Notes under the pieces: model-generated
Database searches by the model: none
Told to the model about the DNA's origin: nothing
The model's input: only the letters and a program-made list of their open reading frames with translations
Source: Drosophila pseudoobscura
Taxonomy: Eukaryota; Arthropoda; Insecta; Diptera; Drosophilidae
Assembly (NCBI RefSeq): GCF_009870125.1
Contig: NC_046681.1
Location: 5,035,001 to 5,099,000, forward strand
Reading direction: 5' to 3'
Length of the DNA: 64,000 nt
In this document: positions 13,201-25,200 of the stretch, one piece after another
Position numbering within the stretch: position 1 is the first letter of the stretch
Layout of the letters: each line of letters begins with the position of its first letter
Position numbers and translations under genes: made by a program

Positions 13201-16200
13201 CCCACACACAGAGCTACTCGTAAAAGGCAAATGGAACATGGGAGCATTTTGGCTCAAGCCACAAATATTTGCACGGTCTCTGGTGTGGGTAGTGGTGTGG
13301 TACACCCTCACAGACATACAGCTAAGGGAATACACAGGAAAAAACCTGAAACTCAATAAACGGCAGCTATAAGCACAATCTGAAGTCAAAGAAACAAATC
13401 TCCATAATAGCACGGTTATAGAGTGTTTTTTTTTTATTGATGTTAATCCATAAACAATACAATATTCAAGTAATGCCATCGATTTTCTTATCATATTCGC
13501 ATCTGTTGAGTAGTAATTAACGGTAGCATAGTCTTCGTACTTTGTTTTTCAGTGTACTTCCCTTCCCGAGCAGCTTTGAAGGCGTCTCAGTTTCTCCACT
13601 GCTGCTCCTGCCTCTGCTGCTGCTTCTGCTGCTGGCACTGAATCAGTTAAGAAAAGTTTTCTAATTAATTCGCCGGAGACATGTACAGAGACACTCACAC
13701 TCAGGCACTCTCTCGGGGATGCAGCGACGTTGATGGTTACAAATGCGATGGGCAAAAATATAATTTAACTGACAGTTTGTTTGATAAGTGACAATTTGAA
13801 ATGGGCTTGCAAATGGGTAAAATCTGAGAGGGTTTGTTCGTGTGTGTGTGTGTGAGTGTGTGTTGTGGGGCGTGGCCCTGCCTCAACTTAACTTCATTTC
13901 GGAATGGCTAATTTGTGGCAGTTAAATGCATAAAAAAGTCATAAAATGCATTTGCTCCCTCTTTCTAAGGTTATGCTACCCGTACACATTTTTCGCTTGC
14001 CTGCCTCTTGCTTCCTCCGTCATTGTTCGATTATGATTATGGGAATTCTCAGAGCCAAAAGAAAAGAAAACTCATCAGAATTTTCCATTAAAACAAATGA
14101 CAACACGTTCAATGGCAAAATCATTATAATGGAAGGGGGGGCTCCCATCTTGTGTGGGTGTGCGCCTTAGTGTGAGTCAGTGTATGAGGATGGCAAAATC
14201 AAAGCAAAATGTTGGAGCCATTAACTTGTCCACTAAATGTGAGTCTCCGCTACCATCTCCAACTAGAATCTGTGCGTGTTTTTCTCTCTCTTTCTTTCTC
14301 AGCTATAACAAGTTGGCCAAGAAAAGGATGAAGTGCTTGTGGGTCCCGAGGGATAAATGCAATGGAATGTGAAATTTAATTAGACACATTTGGCAGAGTA
14401 GCAAGAGTCTGAGAAGACGAAAGGGAAAGAGTGAGAACGAGGAGAATGAAAAACATAGAAGATATAGACAGAAGTCCTAATAGTTGAACCAATCAAAGGC
14501 AGTGCTTCATAACCATCTAGCCTCTGAGGGCGATAGGCTATACCATGTTCATGCGAATGCTCGATTATATTATATAGGTACCTGCCATTAATCAGTTAAT
14601 CAGTTTTCAATGAATATAATAGAATATAATAACTGAAACTGATTTAATTTAATTCAAACGCTAATGACAACAAATTTTTGGCCAATTATGACAGTCCTCG
14701 CCTCGTCGCATGTCTTTAAGCTCGCCCCACTCTTTTTAGCAAGTATCCTAATGGCCTGGAAAAGAGGAAGAGAGCCGCAAGCCCGGCCCGCAGCCAATGA
14801 AAATCTAATTAAATTAATAAGAAGCATTAAAATCAATTTAATATCAATTTAAGAGTTGCCTGCAGCCATAGAAACCGCTTCCAACCATTCGCGAAACCCT
14901 TGCCGAAGTACATCAGTGTTTTATGTTGTACAATAACCAAAGCGCCAAAGTTTTATAGCCCTTTAACCCTCTTTTTGTGTACTGAACCGAGGAGCATCGA
15001 GCACCGGTTTTATAGTTGATGGCAGTAAAATGTACTGAGAATTGTGTACGCATCGTATTTGGAAATTATATTTGCTTTTCCGCTTGTCCATTTGCAGCGC
15101 TTCAAGGACAACGACATCGAGGTGAAGCGCAAGGACGGCATTATCCTACTGCGTGAACTGGCTGCCGAGGTGAAGAACTTTATGGACTTCAAGCGCAACG
15201 CTGTCATGGTAAGTGGATCCCCTGCCCCGATTCCGATTCCGATGCCGATGCCGATTCGGATTCTCTTTGCCGCTCTCCTGCTGATGTGCCTACAATTGAC
15301 AAGTGGCTCAATCGCTGAATACTCAGGGGGCAAGCAGCAGGGCACTCCCGAATGTAAGGAGGACACTAAAAAACACACAGCAAAACAATCACAAGGGGAC
15401 GAGACAGGACAACGGGTCTACCGCCTGCCCGTCTGCCCGGTGGGAGGAGGATGGGGACGCCGGCGTAAAGTGGAAAACAATAAATTGCCGTGGGGCAAGT
15501 CTCATTGCGGTGATGTTGAAGCTCGCGAATGGGGCCGCGTGGGGACGCCAAGCCAACGGTGGAGAAAGGAGGCGAAGAAGAGGTCGGCGCCAAATTGAAA
15601 TTAAAGTGCGCCCAGCCACAGCCACAAGCAGAAGTTTTTGATGGCACCCGCAGCTGCTGCCGTGCGTGCGCTGTTCCGCGTCCAAGTGCTGCTTCTGGCC
15701 AAGTACTCTCTTCGCCTCGTCTCGTCTCTCCCCATCTTCATTCTCCTCTTCTCTCACTCCCCATCAATGCGGTGTTGTGGTCCTGGTCGCGGATACTGCT
15801 GCTTGCTGCTCACTCTCTTTGCGGCTTGCCAGTGTCCCCTGTCCCCTGTCTCTTGTCCTCTGTCCCTCTGTATCAATAGACCTCGTTTACCGTGGGAATA
15901 TTTTGCAGCAGGCGGTGTGTTGATTGTGCGGAATCACCAAGGGATATGTGTGTATATTCGTAGCAGGATCGGGCACCATTAGGAAAAGGCTGCAAAGTAG
16001 GAGTAGGAAGAAACAAGATGAGCTTGAGGCTATTCTTCAGTCAAAGTAACGTGGCTGCTCGGTCTTCAGTGGACTTCCCCATAATCTCTCTAGGAAAGCT
16101 GCTTGAAATCTGACCTCCCAATCAGTTTGTCTATCAGCTACAGAATGCAAATGGCACGCCTCGGCTTCGGTCAAAATAAACAATCACGAATGAGGAAACA

Positions 16201-19200
16201 AATGTTTTTATTCACAAACCTCCCACTATATAGTTAACATTGCATCATGAAGTGTACAGACCGTTTTAGATGGGAATCATTGCTGGCTCTTTAGAGTTAT
16301 TCGATAGGTTATTCATATCACAGTTCGAAGAAGAGCCAAAAGTTGACCAGACGTCAGAAACGGACACAAATGTACTAGTTTTGGATACCCGACCACCTTC
16401 TAAAGTCCCGCTTGATCCTCTACCGCCTCTACCGCCGATACTGCCGATTCCACCGATACCGCCGGTTCCGCCGATAACGCCGCTACCTGTTGATTCAACA
16501 CGACCAGCTGTGGCCGAACTAGAGATAGATCCGCCTCTATCGACTCTACCGCCGATACTGCCGATTCCACCGATACCGCCGGTTCCGCCGATAACGCCGC
16601 TACCTGTTGATTCAACACGACCAGCTGTGGCCGAACTAGATATAGATCCGCCTCTATCGACTCTACCGCCGATACTGCCGATTCCACCGATACCGCCGGT
16701 TCCGCCGATAACGCCGCTACCTGTTGATTCAACACGACCAGCTGTGGCCGAACTAGAAATAGATCCTCCAGTACGTTCAAATACTACGGCTTTACCTTCA
16801 GAACCGGTGCCGAGTGAAACCGTAGAAGCGGTACCAAAATTACCGCTGGAAATCGATTTTTCCGCAATTTTCATATCAATCCATTCACGGAAGAGGGCGA
16901 CATTTGTATAGACAGCCGGAATGTTCTCCACTCCACAGCCAACGCCCCAATTGACGATGCCAGCCTGTTCATAGCGGTTTTTATCGTTGGCCAGAGGACA
17001 GACCAATGCGGCTCCGCCATCGCCCTTACACGCGTCCTTGCCCCGTTCGCCGCCTGCGCAAATTAAGCTGGAGTCGATCGTAAAGTAGGGTCCCAGGACG
17101 GATCGTCTCAGTTGTTGTTGGCACAGTTCACGACCCACCACGGGCACCTCAACTTTCTTCAATATATTCATGTAGGAGTCGGATTCAAAGGTCTTCTTGC
17201 CCCAGCCGCTGACAAAGCATCTGCTGTGGTCGAAACTCCTGTCCGCTCTTGGCAGACACGCGGGACAGATGTGGATCTGTGTCCTTAGTTTCTTACTCAG
17301 GAAGAGCAGTGCCAGATTGCTCTCTCCAGTCGATGCTTTGAAGTCCGGATGGCTTTCGATGAGCCTAACATCGACATTCACATGCCGCTGCAATTCAGTC
17401 TCAATTTTAAAGTCCCATTCACCAGCCCTGACGAGAAGCTGTCCTGGTTGGAGATTCGCCACGACATGGGCGGCCGTAAGGACTACGTCTGATCCAATCA
17501 ATGTTCCAGCACCCATATATGATTCATCCGACTTGAGTAGCAGAGCCACCACCCAGGGAAATTCACCCATCTGGGCCACATCTGCTGCATCGGTCATAGT
17601 GTAGTGCAGACCATTTTCGTTTCGGTGTCCACATTCGGTTGGAGCGGCCACCTCTAAGTCGAGAATGGGGGTAGAAACCTGAAAGAGTCATCAAGTGATA
17701 CCCTACAGAACGCCCCAGCCTCGGATCGATCAATGAAATGATTTTGTGGACTTACCTTATCTGTGATGGAGCAGCAGACCTCGGTGGTATCGCAGCCCTC
17801 ATTGCCTGCCAGCAACGAACGATATGAGAACAGTGCACGTCCATCCCTGATGACTGATCCGTTGTCGCACAAAATTCGCGGCACACATTCTTTGTTCCGG
17901 GAGTTGCCACAGTTCTTTCCAAGAACTCCTGCTGCGGCCAATGCCAGGATAAATATAGGAACTAGAGCTTCGATTCGTGACATTGCTGGCGAAGATCTTC
18001 GAAACGCACTGATCCACTTGAGTCTTTTCTCCGGCTTTTATAGAACTCAGAACTCATATTATGCTGATAAGACCTGTCGCTGTCGTCTAGGTACTCGAAA
18101 CAGACCTTAAGAGACTTAATACAATTTTTGGAATTTAAGCAAATAAAATTAATAATGTTCAAAAGATCAGCAAAATTTAATGCTAATTAGTACTCTCACT
18201 AAAGAATTGTCCTTGGACTCATCTATCTCAGTGTCTGATGAATGGATGATGTGAATAGGCCATCTATTCGAATTCGACCATTTCTAGTTGAATTTTGAAA
18301 TCATTTCTCTTACATCTATAAGAAATGTGGTTTCTGTTTTCGTCATTGCAGATTTTAATTTGCCCTTTTGGTTTATTTTGGCAGCGTTTGCCACTGCTCT
18401 CGACCCACTGTCTGGGCCTATAAATGCCAATGGCTCTTCACTCAAGCGATTTTCTGTTTTTTTTGGCGCAGCATTTTGATTGATTGTTCTGGCAAAGTGT
18501 CTCCTTAGCTCCATTTCCCTCTCTCCCTAACATCATTCATCTGGCGGAAAGTTTTCCTCTCTCTCGCGAATGGTAAATTGTTTCGTATGCCCCACTGCAT
18601 CAATATCTCGCATTAATTTAATTCCATTTAATTTAATTATGAAATTATTTACAACTTGAGGGAGAGAATCGAGCAAACAACACGTACAGTCATCATTAAT
18701 AAGGCCCAGCATAACAATTAAATGTTATAATCAACGCATGAGGGCAGATTTAATGCGAGGCCTGGCTCTGGCCCTGGTCTGATCCCGGTCCCGGTCCTAG
18801 CCGTGTTGCCAAGTGCGTGGATATACATAAATAATTTTTTATGATTTCCGCAAAATATCGATTAAATTGGTTTTGTATGCGTATTTTTTGTGGGTTTCGT
18901 TTCGTTTGGTTTGTTTGTTTTTGCAAACGGTTTCTTGCGGACAACACGCTCACACATACAATACGAGAATAGTACAGAGCATACGCAGATGCTGTCCCTT
19001 GGGCTCACTGCTGCTGCTGCTGCTGCTGCTGTCCTTCCTCTCCTCCCATCTGGTGGCCGGAAGTTTTTGGCCCTGACGCAAAACGCATACGAAGCACCAT
19101 TAATTAAAAATCAACCCACATGAACAGCAACGGCAACGGCAACGGCAATGGCAAAAGCAACAACTACAACAACAGCCACAGACGTGGCAACATCAAAAAC

Positions 19201-22200
19201 AGCCAACAACAAAATCAGCGACTGGCCAGACAACTCCTGTTGGTAGAAGGCAGAAAAAAATAAAGAAAAAAGCATACCCAAAAGAGCCAAGCCGGAAAGT
19301 GAGCAACGACCATTCTGGCCTGGCTTTTGTTGTTTGGCCAAATATAAGATTGACCGGGAAATGTTTGAAACATTTATGAAATGGCCAACACAGACGGACA
19401 CACACCTTTTGGCCACCTTGCCCTCACCTACACGCAGACGGACAGCAGAGCACGTCTCCGGTGGGTCATCGCTGAGCCAGAAACTTGAACCTCAGGGCGA
19501 GGGAAAACGAGATAAAAGCAAATCCCATGCGAAGACCCTCCCTTACAGGGGGTCCACTGTCCATTTTGACTGCGTCGGCTTACGTTTTCCCGCATACTCG
19601 TACTCAATTCTAGAGTCGTTAGAGGTCAGGTAGAGAATAAATAAATAGAGAATATCGTATGGTGTGTATCCTTACCGAGGATGGTACTCGTACGTAGATG
19701 AACAATTTCTGAGAAAATTGCACCGCAGAGCAGAACAAAGCACTACCAAATTATCTGATGAAAAGTGATCATGTACGTGAAATCGTTTTCACAACGGCTT
19801 CCACAGAATTTTTGATCGCCACAAGGAGAAGCGGCATCACCCTGCCCCGGTAGAGCTCAGCTCAAAAAAATATCTCCTAGTCCCCAGTCATTCCTAGTAC
19901 AGAAATGGAACTGAAATAGACAAGGCCTGATCGTGGTATTTGTATAGATAGGGAAATGAGTTCCACAGAATATTAAAACCGGCAGGGAACCAGCGTGCCG
20001 AAGCTTATATACCCTTTCAGTTTTCCAATCAGAAACAGTATGTATTTTCTTAGAGGGATATATTCAAACTTTCGTTGAGATGCATTCAAGACTGAGTTCG
20101 AATATAAGCAGACGGACATTGCTATATCTATACATACATACCTGTTCGTGCCAAAGGTATGCCCTTTGGTCAGAGTATTTTACCTCTTTAAAGGTAAGGT
20201 ATAGTAAAAGCGTACGTTGGACTGAAATGTACTTGCCCTACTATTACCCACCTTTCGACAGCTATTTGAGTAATTTTTGCTTCAGGAGACCAGAGCGGAT
20301 TACGTTATCTCTACCATATTAACCCGATCCGATAGAATGAACTTTTCGTATCCCAGGCACACAATTCCCAGCATGACGTAAAGAATTTCCCATATGCTTC
20401 TGCGCTCAAAATAAATATGTCGAACACCTTAGTGGGATCTGCCCACCTTATAACAATCATGTAAGAAAGATACAGGTTTCGTTGCACGCTTAGCAATAAG
20501 TGGATTGACGGGCCAGTGCCGCCGCTCAGAAGGGGCTTAGAGAGAAGTTCTCAGCTTTGGTGTATTATCGGTCCTCTGTTGTGCTGGTTGTACACAGATA
20601 AGCAATAATATTTCTTGATAATTTATATGCTATTAAGACAAAAAGTAATAAAGAAGAAACCCAGTCAGTCATAATTTTAATCTGGAAATTCCTCCTCTGA
20701 ATGTTGAGAGCCGAGCTGTTAAGCCGAGCGATTAATGCAATACTTTGACCTGTTTTTCCGCCTGTCAGTTGATCAATTGATCAGTTGAGTACATACATAT
20801 GCATAAGTCGCTTATCTGCGTAGTACATGAAGTATTCTTAGGCTCGGGCTTGACTGTGGGATTCTCCCGATTCGATTAAGTTCACATATAATCTCGTTCA
20901 TTAGTCACCTGAGCGACCAGTTGTGTTTTGCCTATTGAGACGAACAGTTCTACAGCCTGAAAATGGATTCAAAGACCTTCGTATTGCTTTTGTTGGTGGC
21001 CTGTTTGTGTGTGGCCTGCTGTGTGGCAGCGCCGCAGGGATGCAACGGAGGACTATATGCCAGGAACGGCAATATCGTCATTGATCTGCACAATTTGAAT
21101 GGCCTCTTCGACTGCGTCGAGAGGCAGCATCAAAGAAGAGGATAATAGCCATTTCCTAATCGCAGTCCTGACCTAATATAATTTGTGTTGTGTCCAGTAC
21201 GTCTATGTGAAACCTATATTTAAATTCCTAGCAATAAATGAAGTGTGCAATAAAAATCTATATTTACAATAAATATTATTATGTACATGTGAGGTGTTCA
21301 AAAAACAAAATCATCTTTGCCGGCTTATAGTTTTGAAGTCACTTATAAAATGTATCTTGAGAACGTTATCACATTCAATTCATTCAACTGGAGCTTGTGT
21401 GGCTCTATAACACTGACTTGCCCGCCCATCCCGCCTGTTGCCGGCAATTTGCGCTCATGTCGAACATGAAAAATAATGAAAACCAACTCGTGCGCGACCA
21501 GGCAAGCACCTGATGGCCCCTGCACCTTGTGCCCCTTGGCTCTGTTCTTTCTGTTCTGTTCTGTTCTGCTCTGGCCAGGCCAGGACAGGCCAGGGCAGAG
21601 CAGGGCAGCCCTGTTCTGCTTTAACATTGCCACTCGCATTCACCTCCATCAACGTCATACCCATGCTTCGTATTCATTTTGCTCTCTATAGGATGCCGGT
21701 TCCCGCCTTTCATCGCCCTCGTATCATTCGCTTGGGCACCTGCCGTTGCCTTTTGTTTGGTGCGGCATTAAAATGCTAATTGCCTGTAAACATAAAGGTG
21801 GCTGCAGATGCCACACGCATATCATTTTGCCCGGCCTCTGCTCCAGTACCTGTCCGACACGAGCTCGACTTTCTGTTCGTGTTCACGTGACGTATGCGTA
21901 ATAATTTGTGCACTCCCTCTCTGTCGCGCTCGCTGATGTTGCAACGTGTAGCAAATGCCTGCACTAATTCGATTTCTATCAACGCCTGTCAATGCTGTTT
22001 TAACTCAGTTGTTGCCCCGTGCAACCGGCAACCGGCAACGGGCAACCTGCAACCTACAACCTGCACTTTGTCTCTCTCTCTCTCTCTCCCGCTTTTACAT
22101 GCTCCACTGTCTGCCCTCTTCTCCCGTTTGAGTCCACTCTCACTAATAGCTGTGTCCTGTGCCCCGTGTCCTGTTGCTGACAGCATTTATTTGCGTTCGG

Positions 22201-25200
22201 TTTCGAGTTAAAATTGACTTTAAAATTGCATTTAATGGCAAAAAAGAAAAACGTCTGTGCCCCCCTCCAACCTCTGCTGTCACACAGTTTCCCCTCTTCC
22301 GTCATTCTCTGTCTATGTCTCTGCTTTGGTCCTTTTCCTTTTCGTCCCGCCCACTCACAACCACCCAACGACCCAACCACCCAAGCAGCCTTCCTGTTCA
22401 CTGTTGACTTCTTTGCTATAATGCCACTTGCACTTTGACGTTGACATTGTGCAAGGGAGAGGGCAACGGCAGTTAGGCAGAGAGAGAGAGAGAGAGAGAG
22501 CAGATGGATGCATAGATAGATACATAGCCAGATAGATAGATACTTCTTGATAGATGTAGGAAAAAAGTAGGTGTGCGTGTGTGTGTATCGGGCGTACCGA
22601 AAAGCTCTGCGAGTCTCTTAAATAGAAACATGCAACAACGTGGCAAGCAAATGTCTTCACACTAAAAGCATTTGCCTTGCCCTGTCCTTCCAGAAAGGAG
22701 CGAGGAAAAGTACGGAGATCGCGAAGATGGCAGCTCCAAATGGTGACATTTGTGCAGCGTTGCAATCGCAACTGCTTTGGGTTGGGTCGTGTCAGTGGAT
22801 TTCGTAGCGAATAAAGTCCCTCTGGATGGTATGTTAACTCGCATAAGACTAGGACCTTCGAGGCATACATTTATTGCACGATAATAATAATATGATGGAA
22901 GTATAATCAGCTGAGTTTTCCTATTCTTCGGCGTACAATCTGCTTCCCTATAGATTTCGCTTGGCTAAAATTAAACAGCAAAAACTATTCTAGACTCGTG
23001 GAAATAAGATTTACATGGAGGCTTGTGGCTTCCACCGCACAATCCAAGCTTAGAAAAACAATCTTAGGTGTCCAGGGGATTTCAAAATCTTTTCCACAGA
23101 ACTAAAAAGCCAAAGAGTAAGTAGGTACCAGCCACAAGGAAGAGTTGAGTTCCGCTTTGGCTTAGGTAAAAAGGTGTTAATAATCCTTAAAGTAAACCGC
23201 ATCAAATGCGGGTGCAAATGTGTCGCTGCAGCTTGGTCTGTCACACTTGGTGCTAAAAATACCCAGCAGACCCCAGCAGAAAAGAACGGGCCAGACCCCA
23301 AGCAGGGCGCACCGGGACAGGTGCTGCCACTTGATGTCAGTCCCTGTCCCTCAGAATCGGATGCTTCACTAGGATACTGTTGCGAGGGGTCGCAGTTCAC
23401 TGGATCTAAGGAGGTGAAATATCTCAACCCAGAAATCCATTCTTTGGGGGGAGGGAGTGCCTCCGTTAAAGCGTCAAATACTTAGCTAAAGAGATATTAA
23501 AACGTAATATAAATTTCTCCTTTGGCTACAAAACTTATTGCCTCAACATTTGGCACGTCCATTCAGACGGCAAATATATTGAACAGACAAAAAAACGGAA
23601 AGAGCCGAAAAGAAAAGTCTCAGCCAGACGGAAATCGTTGCTTAAACACACATCTTGCATTACCCCGAAGCAGAGAAATAACAGAGGGTGGAAAATCACT
23701 CGGCTGGCTTTGGCTCTGGCCATGGCTCTTTTCACTTGGCAAATGGTCAATGTGAGTTCGTTTTCCTCAACATTTTTTCTTACAGCATCCTTTGGGGCTG
23801 TTGCTCCAGCCAACGCCCAGAGTCCCCACGCTCCTGTTCCTGCTCCAGCTCCTCCTTCTTCATATGTCTTGCAAACAAATTGCGTGCAAGTAGCTGCATT
23901 TTGCTAATTCCGGCAGAGCCCAGACACTGTACCGCTGACATTTGAGCAGGTCGTCCCAGTCTCAGCCCTAGCCCCAGTCTCAGTCCCAGTCCCAGTCCCT
24001 GTCGCTGCCATCGTTGTCGTTGTCATTGTTGGCTTTTGAATGTTAAGATGTCGACAGCTGCACAGACGAACGAACGGGCGAAGAAGCCAGCTGGTGTCAA
24101 ACGAGAATTGTGTGCGGAAGGGCATTGCTCACGGTCTCTGGTCCCATTCCCATTCGACGCCCATTCGACGCCCATTCCCCGCCTATCACCATCCATTCAC
24201 GCAACCCTTTCTGTGCCGGAGACACTTTTTTGTTGCCTCCCTTCTCCGGGTTTCTCTTCTGTTAGGCTGCCCCGACCTTTGTCTGGACTTGGAGTCCATA
24301 AGTGCATAATATTGTAAAAAACAGTACAAGAAATATATCATAATACTCGTACAAGACCATGTTTTGCTTGCTTCTCTGTTCCGTTGTGTTTCCTTCGATC
24401 TTCGTTCTTTTCGATGTTATGTACGGAATACAGAATGTTAGACAAAACGACTACAAATGTTGGAATACTTACTTATGGATATAGAACCTTGCAAAACAGA
24501 AATGTATCTATGAATTTTTTCTGCCAATCATGAGTGCTTGGATTGCAGAACTCTTGGATTGGGAGGCGGGGATTAAGTATTGTGTATGTGTGTATACCTG
24601 AAGCAGAGTAGTTGCGGCTTAGTTTTCAACTTCCTGCTGCAACTAAATCGCCCAACTTGAGTAACTACTCTGTAACAGCTTCACCTACCTTTTGCTGGCT
24701 TTTCACCATGACAACGGAGCTCCTTCCTTTGCAGGGAAGATACCAAGGATACCCAAAGAGCAACTTCTATCGCAGTGCTTCGCTACCCCCCCTTATCCAT
24801 CTTAAACAAGTGCAACTCCCACACAGTCCCGCTCTCAGGGCTCTCTCTATTCTATTGACTCACTTTTGGCAGTGTTTATTATTTAATGCCTTAACTAGCT
24901 TGCTACTCAACACCTTTTGGCCAAACTTTAAGTCTCCTTAACTAATTTGAACGCTCGAAAAATGTGCAAATAACTTTGGGAGTCGGGAGTCGAGAGTCGA
25001 GAGTCGACAGCTGAGGGCTGAGTGGAGCTCACCTAAAAAAAGTTTTCAATGCAACAACTTTCTTTCCCCGGAGTTGGAGTTGGAGATGGAGTCGGAGTCG
25101 GAGGTCTGCCTCTTAGCCATCCTCCAGTCTGTGGCCATTTGTCTAAGCCGCTGACACATTCCCGTGGTGCCAGCGTTTGGCCAACGGCAGCCAATTTACA

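Noticed and set aside
16474..16766. Repeat array considered as CRISPR or satellite
   Set aside because: Direct tandem repeats without spacers inside a eukaryotic coding exon, length a multiple of three.
16270..16911. 213-codon plus-strand Pro/Ile-rich frame
   Set aside because: It is the antisense shadow of the Gly/Ser repeat tail of serine protease homolog 2; the minus-strand gene has signal peptide, domains and splice sites.
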